64,000 nucleotides of DNA from Kineococcus gynurae (lineage in GTDB: Bacteria > Actinomycetota > Actinomycetes > Actinomycetales > Kineococcaceae). The notes beneath the pieces were generated by a model that searched no databases, was not told the origin of the DNA, and worked only from the letters and a program-made list of their open reading frames with translations. Location: NCBI RefSeq assembly GCF_050871315.1, contig NZ_JBJLRE010000016.1. The stretch is one strand, 5' to 3'. A program made the translations under genes and the position numbers. Shown here piece by piece: positions 1 to 7,948 of the stretch (positions are counted from its first letter, which is position 1; every line of letters begins with the position of its first letter).

Positions 1-248
1 CCGCGGCCGAGCAGGTCGCTCTCGACGCGACGCAGGGACTGCGCGACGTCGGGCTGGGCGGTGGCCGCCGCCCGGACGGCGTCCCAGCGCCGGGCCCGGC
101 CCGCGGCGTCGTGGTGGGCGGCGAGGATCGCGAGGTCACCCTCGGTGCAGGCCAACCCGCGCAGCAGGACGTCGGCCACGGCCGATCCCGCCGGCAACCG
201 GCACAGGTCGAAGCCGAGGACGGGGGAGCTCACCAGGGAGTAGTGCAC
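1..248 (-). CDS. hypothetical protein, 3' part cut by window edge
   Basis: An open frame reads leftward off the window from GTG at 248, or from a second in-frame GTG at 233. The translation begins MHYSLVSSPVLGFDLCRLP and continues with an alanine- and arginine-rich, probably helical stretch. Codon third positions are G/C as in neighbouring genes, so I take it as real although it matches no family I recognise. It lies on the same strand as cheW but is separated from it by a strong hairpin, so it is probably a separate transcript. No signal peptide or membrane segment is visible in the first 80 residues. The start is uncertain. Confidence 0.5.
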   Translation of the reverse strand, partial: MHYSLVSSPVLGFDLCRLPAGSAVADVLLRGLACTEGDLAILAAHHDAAGRARRWDAVRAAATAQPDVAQSLRRVESDLLGR

Positions 249-320
249 CCCTGAACCTTGGCACCGCCGTCCCGGGATAGGCCAGACGACTTCACCATTT
301 CGGGTGCATCGGCTCCCCCC

Positions 321-352
321 TCCGGACGCTCGGTCAGGACCGTGCGTCCGGA
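321..352 (-). terminator. hairpin terminator after cheW
   Basis: Nine-base arms tccggacgc (321-329) and gcgtccgga (344-352) are perfectly complementary. An inner cggtc/gaccg pairing extends the stem across one T/T mismatch. It sits about 20 nt past the cheW stop on the minus strand, where an intrinsic terminator ending the che operon would be expected. No clear U-tract is seen, which is common in high-GC actinobacteria. Confidence 0.6.
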
Positions 353-371
353 AGGGTGGGCCGGTGGGGTC

Positions 372-824
372 TCAGACCGCGGAGTCGAGGTCCAGGGCCT
401 TGTGCACGTCGAGCACGAGCAGCAGCGCACCGTCCAGCTTGTAGGCGCCCTTGATGAGCTCGCGCAGGGGCCCGTGCAGCGTGTCCGGCGGCGGCTCGAA
501 GGTGCCCTCGGCGGCCTGGACGACCTCGCCGATGGAGTCGACCAGCAGCGACCAGACCTCGTCGGCGTTGCGCACGACGACGTTCATGGCGACCTGGTCC
601 GGCCCGCGGTCGGCCAGCCGGAGCCGGCGCCGCAGGTCGAGGGCGGTGACGACGGAACCGCGGAGGTTGATGAGACCCGCGACGGCCCCGGGGGCCAGCG
701 GCGCGGGGGTGCGGGGCTGCTCGGTGAGCACCTCCTGCACCAGGCTCACCGGGACACCGAAGAGGTGTCCGGCGAGGTGGAACGTCGCCAGCTGCGTCGT
801 GGCGGGCGCGATGGCCGTGGACAT
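372..824 (-). CDS. cheW: CheW-like chemotaxis coupling protein
   Basis: A 150-residue single-domain CheW protein, the usual family length. It would bridge chemoreceptor tips and the CheA kinase at the inner face of the membrane. Recognisable elements are the early FHLAGHLFGVPVSLVQEVL strand pair, the PGAVAGLINLRGSVVTALDLR core and the closing GALLLVLDVHKAL segment. ATG at 824 follows the cheA stop by 2 nt, so the two genes are almost certainly co-translated. No receptor, CheR, CheB or CheY gene lies in the window. It ends before a hairpin that probably closes the operon. Confidence 0.92.
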   Translation of the reverse strand: MSTAIAPATTQLATFHLAGHLFGVPVSLVQEVLTEQPRTPAPLAPGAVAGLINLRGSVVTALDLRRRLRLADRGPDQVAMNVVVRNADEVWSLLVDSIGEVVQAAEGTFEPPPDTLHGPLRELIKGAYKLDGALLLVLDVHKALDLDSAV

Positions 825-826
825 GT

Positions 827-3235
827 TCAGACCCCCAGTCGCTGACCGGCCTCGGCGAAGTCCGCCTGGGCGCGTTCGGAGAAGAAGTTCGGGTCCGCGG
901 CGAGGATCGCCGAACGGACGTCGAGGAGCTCGGTGACCCGGTCGCGGATGACGGCCGAACCGACCAGGCCCGCGTCGTCGATGTCGCTGCGGATCCCGTA
1001 GCCGGAGACGATGTCGACGATCTCGTCCACGACGATCGCGACGCTGCGGCCGCGGGCGGAGTAGACGACGCCGGGCAGGGTCTGCGGGCCGCCCTCGCCG
1101 GCGCCCCACGCCCCACCGAGGTGGTCGGAGAGCCGGACCAGCGGGAGGATCTCGCCGCGGTAGCGGACGACCTCGCGGCGCCCCACGCGTTCGATGTTCT
1201 CGACCCGGAACTCCTCCAGGCGCGTGACCACGTCGAGCGGGATCGCGACCCGGCGCTGCTCGCCGATGGCGACGACCAGCAGGCGCTGCTCGTCCTGCGC
1301 CGCGGCGACGTGCTCGCTGCGGGTGCTCGACGCGGCCTCGGCCCCGTCGGCCCGCATGATGCGCCGGGCCAGGGACTGCACGTCGAGGATGAGCGAGACG
1401 CGGCCGTCGCCGAGGATGGTCGCCCCGGCGTAGCTGCCGATGGCCTTCAGGGCCCCCGACAGCGGCTTGACGACGATCTCCTCGGTGTCCAGGACGCGGT
1501 CGACCATGAGGCCGAACCGGCGCCCGTCGCACTCCAGGACCGCGATGACGAAGCTGTCGAGCTGCTCGTCCTCGGGACGGACCAGCTCCAGGGCGTCCTC
1601 CAGGCGGACCAGCGGGAGCAGGGTGCCGCGCAGGCGGTAGACCTTCGCGCCCCCGACGTCCTCGATGGCCTTGGGCATCCGCTCGGCGTCCAGGCTCACC
1701 AGTTCCAGCAGGTTGACCTGGGGCATCGCGAAGCGCTGCCCGGCGCACTCGACGGTCAGGGCCGGGACGATCGCCAGCGTCAGCGGGATCCGCAGCCGCC
1801 ACACGGTGCCCTTGCCGGGCACCGACTCGACGTCCACCGAACCACCGATGCGCTCGATGTTGGTGCGCACGACGTCCATCCCGACCCCACGGCCGGAGAC
1901 GTTGGTGACGACGGCCGCGGTCGAGAAACCGGCCATGAAGAGGAACTGCAGGATCTCGGTGGTCGACATGGCCGCCAGCCGGTCCTGGGACACCAGGCCC
2001 TTCTGGACGGCCTTGGCGCCGATGACCGCCGGGTCGATGCCCTTGCCGTCGTCGCTGACCTCGACGAGGACCTGACCGCCCTCGTGGGCGGCGCGCAGCT
2101 TCAGGCGCCCGGTCTCGTCCTTGCCCGCGGCGACCCGCACGTCCGGCGGCTCGATGCCGTGGTCGACGGCGTTGCGGACGATGTGGGTCAACGGGTCCTT
2201 GACCGCCTCGAGCAGGGTGCGGTCGAGCTCGGTGTCGCCGCCCTCCATCTCCAGGCGGATCTTGCGGCCGAGCTGGTTGCCGAGGTCGCGCACGACGCGC
2301 GGCAGCTTGGACCAGAGGTGGTCGATGGGCTGCATGCGGGTCCGCATGACGCCCTCCTGCATCTCGCTCGCGACGAGGTTCAGGCGGTGGCAGGCGCGGG
2401 TCAGTTCCTCGTCGCGCAGGGCGGCGGCCCGCTGCAGGATCTGGTTGCGGGCCAGGACCAGCTCGCCGGCCTGCCGGACCAGGGACTCCAGGAGCTCCAC
2501 GTCGACGCGGATGGAGGCCTCGGCGACGGCGCTGGAGGTGGCCTTCTCCTCGGTCGCCGGGGCGGGCGGAGCGGCGGGGGCCGGAGCCGCGGGGGCCGGG
2601 GTCGCGGGGGCCGGGGTCGCGGGGACGACGGGAGCCACCTCGGCGACGGGGGCCGGGGCGGGAGCGGGGGTGGGGGTCTCGACCGGCGCCTCGGCGGCGG
2701 GGGCCACGACGACCGGGGTCGCGGGGGTCTCGGCGGACGCCTCGGCGGCGGGGGCCTCGGTGGCGGGAGCCTCGGTGGCGGGAGCCTCGGTGGCGGGAGC
2801 CTCGGCGACGGGGGTGGCCGGGGCCGCGGCGGCCGGCGCGGGCACCTCGCCGTCGAGGACGGCGCGGATGGCGGTGACGACGTCGTCGACGTTCACCTCG
2901 GCCCCTTCGGAGCCGGTCGCCTCGATGCTGGCGAGCAGGGCGCGGACGGTGTCGACCATGCGCAGCAGGACGTCGGTGGTCGAGGGGACCAGCGTCATCT
3001 GCTTGTCCCGCAGCCGGGCCAGCAGGTTCTCCCCGACGTGGGTCACCGACTCCAGGCGCGAGAAGGCGAGGAAGCCGCTGGTGCCCTTGATGGTGTGGAT
3101 GGTGCGGAAGATGCTCGACAGCAGTTCCCGCGAGTCGGGCTGCTGCTCCAGGGCCACCAGGTCGGAGTCCAGCTGGTCCAGGTTCTCGTAGCTCTCGACG
3201 AGGAACTCTTGGACGATCTCGTCCATGTCGTCCAT
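827..3235 (-). CDS. cheA: chemotaxis histidine kinase CheA with two CheW-like C-terminal domains
   Basis: An 802-residue CheA. Residues 1-110 form the HPt domain, with the phospho-accepting His47 in RTIHTIKGTSGFL. A long Ala/Pro/Thr/Glu linker follows, containing exact 15-bp repeats. Next come the dimerisation helices (from SIRVDVELLESLVRQAGELV), the ATPase domain with N-box IVRNAVDHGIE and G-box GRGVGMDVV, and a regulatory CheW-like domain (from LTLAIVPALTVECAGQRFAM). A second CheW-like domain begins near EQRLLVVAIGEQRRVAIPL. Two such domains is more than the single one of enteric CheA. There is no receiver domain. I chose the ATG of MDDMDEIV at 3235; an upstream in-frame start would add seven non-conserved residues. 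The gene follows a conservon by 96 nt. Confidence 0.93.
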   Translation of the reverse strand: MDDMDEIVQEFLVESYENLDQLDSDLVALEQQPDSRELLSSIFRTIHTIKGTSGFLAFSRLESVTHVGENLLARLRDKQMTLVPSTTDVLLRMVDTVRALLASIEATGSEGAEVNVDDVVTAIRAVLDGEVPAPAAAAPATPVAEAPATEAPATEAPATEAPAAEASAETPATPVVVAPAAEAPVETPTPAPAPAPVAEVAPVVPATPAPATPAPAAPAPAAPPAPATEEKATSSAVAEASIRVDVELLESLVRQAGELVLARNQILQRAAALRDEELTRACHRLNLVASEMQEGVMRTRMQPIDHLWSKLPRVVRDLGNQLGRKIRLEMEGGDTELDRTLLEAVKDPLTHIVRNAVDHGIEPPDVRVAAGKDETGRLKLRAAHEGGQVLVEVSDDGKGIDPAVIGAKAVQKGLVSQDRLAAMSTTEILQFLFMAGFSTAAVVTNVSGRGVGMDVVRTNIERIGGSVDVESVPGKGTVWRLRIPLTLAIVPALTVECAGQRFAMPQVNLLELVSLDAERMPKAIEDVGGAKVYRLRGTLLPLVRLEDALELVRPEDEQLDSFVIAVLECDGRRFGLMVDRVLDTEEIVVKPLSGALKAIGSYAGATILGDGRVSLILDVQSLARRIMRADGAEAASSTRSEHVAAAQDEQRLLVVAIGEQRRVAIPLDVVTRLEEFRVENIERVGRREVVRYRGEILPLVRLSDHLGGAWGAGEGGPQTLPGVVYSARGRSVAIVVDEIVDIVSGYGIRSDIDDAGLVGSAVIRDRVTELLDVRSAILAADPNFFSERAQADFAEAGQRLGV
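2754..2798. repeat. three exact 15-bp repeats in the cheA linker
   Basis: The unit gcctcggtggcggga is repeated three times without mismatch and flanked by degenerate copies. On the minus strand it encodes repeating E-A-P-A-T residues in the flexible linker between the HPt and dimerisation domains. The length is a multiple of three, so slippage would change linker length but keep the frame. Confidence 0.8.
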
Positions 3236-3260
3236 GCGCGGCCGCTCCCAGGTCACTCGT

Positions 3261-3276
3261 GGCCCGTTGGCGGGCC
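3261..3276 (-). other. small hairpin between cvnD and cheA
   Basis: The arms ggcccg and cgggcc flank a ttgg loop in the 96-nt gap between the conservon GTPase gene and cheA. It may attenuate or process a transcript running from the conservon into cheA. No other evidence for a role is visible. Confidence 0.35.
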
Positions 3277-3331
3277 GCTGCTCTACCCCGACCTCATCGG
3301 CAGGACGGCCCCGAGTCTGAACCGCGGGCGA

Positions 3332-3964
3332 TCAGGGGTTCTGCAGGCGGCGGAGCGCGGTCTGGACGACCGTGATCAGGGCGTGCTTGGTCGCGGAACG
3401 GCTGCGGGCGTCGGTGTAGAGGACGGGCACGTGCGGCGCCACGGCCAGGGCGTCCCGCACGGCGTCGAGCTCGTGCTGGGCGATGCCGTCGAAGCAGTTG
3501 ACCGCGACGACGAAGGGGATGCCCCGCGACTCGAAGTAGTCCACGGCCGCGAAGCACTGGTCGAGACGATCGGTGTCCACCAGGACGACCGCACCGATCG
3601 CGCCGCGCACCAGGTCGTCCCACATGAACAGGAAGCGGTCCTGACCCGGGGTCCCGAACAGGTACAGCCAGAGGTTGCCGGGCAGGGCGATCCGGCCGAA
3701 GTCCATGGCGACCGTGGTCGCGGTCTTGCGCGCGGTGTTGAGTCCGGCGTCGTCGACACCGACCGAGTGCTCGGTCATCGCGGCCTCGGTGCGCAACGGG
3801 TCGATGTCGGAGATCGACCCGATGAAGGTCGTCTTGCCGACCGCGAACCCGCCGGCCACGACGATCTTCACGACCGTGGGTGGGGCCCCGGTCGCGGCGG
3901 GCGGGGTGGAGCGCTGGACCCGCAGGTCGCGGCCCGTGGCGGCGTCAGAGCGCGGAAATGCCAT
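3332..3964 (-). CDS. cvnD: conservon GTPase (CvnD-type, ATP/GTP-binding protein)
   Basis: A 210-residue small GTPase of the conservon type. The P-loop is GGFAVGKTT (residues 38-46), G3 is GTPGQD (104-109) and NCFD (156-159) stands for the NKxD element. In Streptomyces such proteins associate with the CvnA sensor kinase and the CvnB/CvnC proteins in a membrane complex likened to a G-protein-coupled receptor system. ATG at 3964 lies inside the end of the preceding DUF742 gene, overlapping it by 20 nt, so translation is probably coupled. A GTG three codons upstream is an alternative start. It is the last conservon gene; cheA follows on the same strand. Confidence 0.9.
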   Translation of the reverse strand: MAFPRSDAATGRDLRVQRSTPPAATGAPPTVVKIVVAGGFAVGKTTFIGSISDIDPLRTEAAMTEHSVGVDDAGLNTARKTATTVAMDFGRIALPGNLWLYLFGTPGQDRFLFMWDDLVRGAIGAVVLVDTDRLDQCFAAVDYFESRGIPFVVAVNCFDGIAQHELDAVRDALAVAPHVPVLYTDARSRSATKHALITVVQTALRRLQNP

Positions 3965-4310
3965 GCAGAACACTCTCCAGAAGCTGCTGGGCGGTGGCCT
4001 CGGTGGGACGGGCGGCGGTGTGCACGGTGACCTGACCGCCCTCGACGAGATCCCCGACGACGACCCGGACCACCCCGACGGGCAGGGCCAGGTGGGCCGA
4101 GAGCTCGGCCACCGAGAGGAATTCGTGGGCGGTGCGGGCCAGGATCAGGCGTCGTTCGGGCAGCATCCCGGCCCGGGGCGGGGTGCGGGCCTCGACGAGC
4201 GTCTCGTACCCGAGCTCGACGGCCGGACGGGTCCGTCCACCGGTCAGCGTGTAGGGACGCACGACGGCACCGGTCTCGAACTCCGCCGGGGTCTCCGGGA
4301 CCTCGGTCAT
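3945..4310 (-). CDS. cvnC: conservon DUF742 protein (CvnC-type)
   Basis: A 121-residue DUF742 protein. The signature VVRPYTLTGGRT lies near residues 17-28, and a winged-helix-like region follows (FLSVAELSAHLALPVGVVRVVVGDLVEGG). This family is the third member of actinobacterial conservons and is found with a roadblock protein and a GTPase, as here. The start at 4310 overlaps the stop of the roadblock gene by four bases (ATGA), and its own stop lies inside the GTPase gene. Its molecular role is not established; the winged-helix look suggests an adaptor or DNA contact, which is inference. Confidence 0.9.
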   Translation of the reverse strand: MTEVPETPAEFETGAVVRPYTLTGGRTRPAVELGYETLVEARTPPRAGMLPERRLILARTAHEFLSVAELSAHLALPVGVVRVVVGDLVEGGQVTVHTAARPTEATAQQLLESVLHGISAL

Positions 4311-4783
4311 GGGCTCACCGCCATGGTCACGGGCAGCTTGGCCCGCATCTCCGAGACGAGCTGCGGGGTCAGGACCGCCTCGCACCGCTGCACGAGCATC
4401 GCCATCTCGTAGCCGATGAGGCCGACGTCGCACCCGGCCTCGGCGGAGACGGCGAGGACCGAACCGTCGGAGATGTTGACCAGGAAGAAGAACGAGTCGT
4501 CCATCTCGATGATGGCCTGCCGCACGTCGCCGGCCTCGAGCTGACGGGCGGCCCCCCGCGCGAGGCTCGCGACCCCGGCGACGATGGCGGCGAGCTGGTC
4601 CCCGGCCTCGCGGGAGAGGTCGGCCTCCCCGGCCGTGGAACCGCTCGCGGCGGCCGAGGTGGACATGGCCATCAGCAGGCCGTCGGCGGAGACGACGACG
4701 GTGTGCCGGACCCCGGGGGTGGTGCGGGAGAACGTGTCCAGCAACCAGCTGAAGTCGGCGGCCTCGGAACTCAGGGGGCTCAC
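4307..4783 (-). CDS. cvnB: conservon roadblock/LC7 protein (CvnB-type)
   Basis: A 158-residue roadblock/LC7-domain protein. The segment FSWLLDTFSRTTPGVRHTVV starts the domain, and the body includes DGLLMAMS, QLAAIVAGVASLARGA and the FFFLVNISDGSVLAVSA strand pair. Family members act as dimeric platforms for small GTPases, here presumably the CvnD protein. It begins 53 nt after the sensor kinase stop and overlaps DUF742 by ATGA. It is slightly longer than many relatives because of a Ser/Ala-rich loop around residues 42-55. Confidence 0.92.
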   Translation of the reverse strand: MSPLSSEAADFSWLLDTFSRTTPGVRHTVVVSADGLLMAMSTSAAASGSTAGEADLSREAGDQLAAIVAGVASLARGAARQLEAGDVRQAIIEMDDSFFFLVNISDGSVLAVSAEAGCDVGLIGYEMAMLVQRCEAVLTPQLVSEMRAKLPVTMAVSP

Positions 4784-4836
4784 GGTGGGGGTCCTCTCGC
4801 GGGGGACGGGATCGGGGGTTCGGGGGCGGTCGTCGT

Positions 4837-7134
4837 TCAGCGGTCGTCGGCGCTCTCGTCGGCGGCGTCGGCGGGGACGCCGGCCGGGCGGGGGCTGCGC
4901 GGACGGGTCGGCGTCGGCTTGAGCCCGATCCGTCCGGCCGTCGCCGGGGTCGGTTCCGGAGTCGGTTCGTCACCGGCCCCGGTCGGGGGGGCCGGCTCCG
5001 GTGCGGCCGCGGGCGGTTCCCCGCCCCCGGCCCGGGCCCGGTCCACCCCGGCCTGGAAACCGGACAGCATCGACCGCACGTCGGCGGGGGCGCGGCGCTG
5101 CCGGGACTCCGGCGTGGGACGGGGTTCCGGGGCGGGGGTCTCCACCACGGGGGCCGCCGGACGTCGGACCAGCGGAACCCCGCCGGCCGCCACCTGCGGG
5201 ACGTAGCGTCCGGGGTCCTCGGACTCGACCGGGGCCTTTTCCGCCGCGACCTCCGCGACCTCCGCGACCTCCGCGACCTCCGCGACCTCCGCGACCTCAC
5301 GGTCGACCGGTTCGACCGGGGCCGGTCCGGCCCCGGGTGCCTCGACGGACGTCCCGCCGGGTTCCGGTGCCGCATCCGTGGTCCCGGGACGGGTTCCCGG
5401 CGTGGTGGTCGGGACGTCCACGGGCGACGCGGCGTCGGACTTCCGACGGTTCCGGGTGCGGCGCCGCGTCCGCGCGGCCGAGGTCTCGGCGGGCGGCGGG
5501 TCGAACCAGCCCGACGCGTCGACCGGCCGCAACCCCTCGGTCGGCGCGGGGGCCGCCGCCTCGGCGCGGGCCTGCACGCTCATCTCGTCCTCGATCTCGC
5601 GGGCGATCTCGGGCGTGATGAGCGGCGGGACGATCGGGGTGCTCGTCGAGTAGCGGCCCCCCTTGCGCGTGGACCAGAACGCCGCGGCCACCCCGCGCCG
5701 CTGCGCCGGGTGCCGACGGCTCGCGCGGTGCCGACCGGCCTTGGGGAGGATGTCCTCGGCCGCCCCGAGCGTCGCGGGCATCACCTGCGGGGTGCGCTGG
5801 GGCATCTCGACGGCGTCCGTGCCGTCGGCGACCGCGACCGGCACGAACTCCGACGTGCTCTCGCCCCAGGTGAAGCGGGTCAGGTCCGGGGTGACGATGG
5901 TGTCGGCGCCGGCCCCCGCGTCGGTTCCGACCGCCGCGACCACCGGTTCCGTCGGGACGGCCGGTTCCGTCGAATCGGGCGACGGGGTGGTCGCGGGGTC
6001 GACGAGGTCGCCGAACGGGTCCAGGTCGTCGAGGCCGGCGAGGTCGTCGGTCACCGCCGGGTCGGACATCGCGGGTTCGAACAGCGTAGGCGGCAGGACC
6101 AGGGTGATCGTCGTCCCGTCCCCGGGTTCGGCGGCGAACTCGATCTCGACGTCCAGCCGCGCGGCGAGTCGCCCGACCACGTAGAACCCCAGGCAGGGCG
6201 AACCGATGAACTCCTCGCCGCCCGCTCCCCCGGCCAGGATGCGGTAGCCGGCGGTGCTGATGTCCTCCTCGCTCATCCCGAGCCCGCCGTCGGCGATGCT
6301 GAGCTCCACCCCGCGGTCGGTCTCCTGGGTGCGGACCAGCACGCGCTTGTCCGGGTCGGAGAACCGGGTGGCGTTGTCCAGCAGCTCGGCGACGAGGTGG
6401 GCCGCGGGCAGCGCGAGGTAGCCGTGGACCCGACGTTCGGTGCCGGGCGCCAGGTCGACCCGGGCGTAGGCCTCGATCTCACCCGCCGCGGTCCGGACGA
6501 CGTCGGAGAGGGCGAGCGGGGTGCGTAGCTGACGCCCCGAGGGCGTCCCGGCCAGGACGAGCAGGGATTCGGCGTTGCGCCGCATCCGGGTCGCCAGGTG
6601 GTCCAGGACGAACAGCTTCTCGAGGTCGTCGGGGTCCTGCTCGCTGCGTTCGAGGGAGTCGAGCAGGGTCAGCTGCCGCGAGAGGAGGGTCTGGTCGCGG
6701 CGGGCCACGGTGACGATGGTCTGGGTGATGCCGACCCGGAGTGCGGCCTGCTCCTGGACGATCTGCGCGGTGGTCCCCCCGAGGTCGGCGAGCACCGTCT
6801 CCAGCCGGCCCACCTCGTCGGCCTCGCCGGCCTCGTCGGGACGCGTGATGCTGAGGCCCCCGTCGCCGCTGAGCAGACCGGGCAGCTCCTCGCGCAGCCG
6901 ACCGGTGGTGGCGGCGAGGTCGTCGAGCCGGGCCAGGGCGTGCCGGGCCGCGGCCACCGAGACCACGGCGCCGACCGTCAGCAGCACCAGACCACCCAGG
7001 GCCAGCGGGAGCTGCAGGGCCCCGCCGGTCGATCCGGCGACGGCCACGAGACCCAGGACGGCGAGCAGCAGAAGGAGCAGGGGCACCGCCAGGGTGACGA
7101 GCAGCGATGCGCGAATGCTGAGGTTCCGCAGCAT
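4837..7134 (-). CDS. cvnA: conservon sensor histidine kinase-like protein (CvnA-type)
   Basis: A 765-residue membrane ATPase of the nitrate/sulfonate-sensor-like type that heads conservons. Two hydrophobic segments (about residues 12-33 and 40-60) are separated by only a few polar residues, so there is almost no extracytoplasmic sensor. A coiled-coil/dimerisation stretch follows, then an ATPase domain with N-box LVAELLDNATRFSDP and G-box ADGGLGMSEEDI. The last 350 residues are Pro/Ala/Thr-rich and probably disordered; they carry six EVA repeats and a short helix RSMLSGFQAGVDRARAG. I chose ATG at 7134 because it directly precedes MLRNLSIRASLLVTL and follows a GGAAGG-like ribosome site; an ORF extension of 56 residues upstream looks non-coding. 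Confidence 0.88.
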   Translation of the reverse strand: MLRNLSIRASLLVTLAVPLLLLLLAVLGLVAVAGSTGGALQLPLALGGLVLLTVGAVVSVAAARHALARLDDLAATTGRLREELPGLLSGDGGLSITRPDEAGEADEVGRLETVLADLGGTTAQIVQEQAALRVGITQTIVTVARRDQTLLSRQLTLLDSLERSEQDPDDLEKLFVLDHLATRMRRNAESLLVLAGTPSGRQLRTPLALSDVVRTAAGEIEAYARVDLAPGTERRVHGYLALPAAHLVAELLDNATRFSDPDKRVLVRTQETDRGVELSIADGGLGMSEEDISTAGYRILAGGAGGEEFIGSPCLGFYVVGRLAARLDVEIEFAAEPGDGTTITLVLPPTLFEPAMSDPAVTDDLAGLDDLDPFGDLVDPATTPSPDSTEPAVPTEPVVAAVGTDAGAGADTIVTPDLTRFTWGESTSEFVPVAVADGTDAVEMPQRTPQVMPATLGAAEDILPKAGRHRASRRHPAQRRGVAAAFWSTRKGGRYSTSTPIVPPLITPEIAREIEDEMSVQARAEAAAPAPTEGLRPVDASGWFDPPPAETSAARTRRRTRNRRKSDAASPVDVPTTTPGTRPGTTDAAPEPGGTSVEAPGAGPAPVEPVDREVAEVAEVAEVAEVAEVAAEKAPVESEDPGRYVPQVAAGGVPLVRRPAAPVVETPAPEPRPTPESRQRRAPADVRSMLSGFQAGVDRARAGGGEPPAAAPEPAPPTGAGDEPTPEPTPATAGRIGLKPTPTRPRSPRPAGVPADAADESADDR
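5245..5298. repeat. six perfect 9-bp repeats within cvnA
   Basis: The unit cgcgacctc occurs six times head to tail with no mismatch and encodes six Glu-Val-Ala triplets in the disordered C-terminal part of the kinase. Such a perfect in-frame microsatellite can expand or contract by replication slippage without breaking the frame. Confidence 0.9.
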
Positions 7135-7335
7135 GACGACCTTCCGGGCCGGAGGTGGAGCAGACGTCTGGCTATCGGCCACCGAACGGCCGATCCGAGC
7201 CGGACGGGGGAACGAGTGGGACGGGTGGGACGGTTGAGGACGAGCAGGACGTTGTGATCGAACCGTCGTCCCGTCCGTCCCGCGAGTTACCGCGTGTCGC
7301 ATAGTAGCTACAAAGAGTCACGTCAGGGAGGGTCG
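7135..7335. promoter_or_regulatory. divergent promoter region of cvnA and the MobA-like gene
   Basis: About 200 bp separate two divergent genes. A gtagctac palindrome with TACTAT on the minus strand near 7300 (a possible -10 for the conservon operon) and TAGCTAC on the plus strand lies about 30 nt before the MobA-like gene. G-rich near-repeats (gggacgggtgggacgg) occur around 7216-7232. A GGGAGGG ribosome site precedes ATG 7336. Confidence 0.4.
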
Positions 7336-7938
7336 ATGCGCTCGCTCGTGGTGGTCGTGGCCGGCGGCGCGGGTCGCCGGTTCCGGTCCGGGGGCGGGGG
7401 TGAGGACAAGCTCGCGGCGCCCCTGGGCCGCTCGACGGTGCTGGGTCGGCTTCTGGCCGATCTCGACCGACTGCGCGAGGAGGGTGTCGTCGACGACCTG
7501 CTGCTGGTGGGACCCGATCGCGGCGAGGGGCGGCGCCGGGTCCGGGAGGACCCGCCGGGGGGTGGACCGGCGGCGGCGCTGGCCGCGGCCCTCGGTGCCG
7601 CCGGGCCCGACGTCGACGTCCTCGTGCTCCTCGGCGCCGACCAACCCTTCGCCGCCTCCGCCGTCCCACGCCTGCTCGGGGCCCTGTCCGAGGACCCCAC
7701 CGCGGCCGGGGTCCTCGGCCGCGACCCGTCCGGGTACCCCCAGCCGCTGCTGTCGGCCCACCGGCGCGCGCGCCTCGGGGTCCCGGTCCCGGGGGCCCCG
7801 CTGCGGGCCGCGTTCGGCACCCCGCTGCTGGACGTCGCCCTCACCGACCGGGAGTGCCTCGACGTCGACACCCCCGACGACCTGGACCGCGCGTCCCGGG
7901 CGATCTCCGGCGGTGCGGGGCGTCCGGGGCGGTCGTAG
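7336..7938 (+). CDS. MobA-like nucleotidyltransferase
   Basis: A 200-residue member of the MobA-like NTP transferase fold. The N-terminal motif VVVAGGAGRRF followed by GEDKLAAPLGRSTVLGRLL matches the LAGGxSxRxGxxK nucleotide-binding loop, and LVLLGADQPF contains the metal-binding GADxPF element. It could be MobA (GTP + molybdenum cofactor to guanylylated cofactor) or a CTP/ATP relative; no other molybdenum-cofactor gene is in the window. The loop has an inserted Gly-rich stretch (RSGGGG). ATG 7336 is preceded by GGGAGGG. Confidence 0.75.
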   Translation: MRSLVVVVAGGAGRRFRSGGGGEDKLAAPLGRSTVLGRLLADLDRLREEGVVDDLLLVGPDRGEGRRRVREDPPGGGPAAALAAALGAAGPDVDVLVLLGADQPFAASAVPRLLGALSEDPTAAGVLGRDPSGYPQPLLSAHRRARLGVPVPGAPLRAAFGTPLLDVALTDRECLDVDTPDDLDRASRAISGGAGRPGRS

Positions 7939-7941
7939 GGT
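7936..7941 (+). promoter_or_regulatory. -10 element (TAGGGT) for quinone oxidoreductase gene
   Basis: TAGGGT lies 7 nt before GTG 7949, at the end of the preceding gene. This is the spacing of a leaderless transcript that starts at the initiation codon. The gene has no separate ribosome-binding site. Confidence 0.45.
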
Positions 7942-7948
7942 CCGCAGG

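Noticed and set aside
1121..4030. A 969-codon plus-strand open frame across cheA and cvnD
   Set aside because: It is the antisense shadow of real minus-strand genes: high GC removes stop codons. The product is low-complexity Gly/Asp/Leu/Arg without domains.
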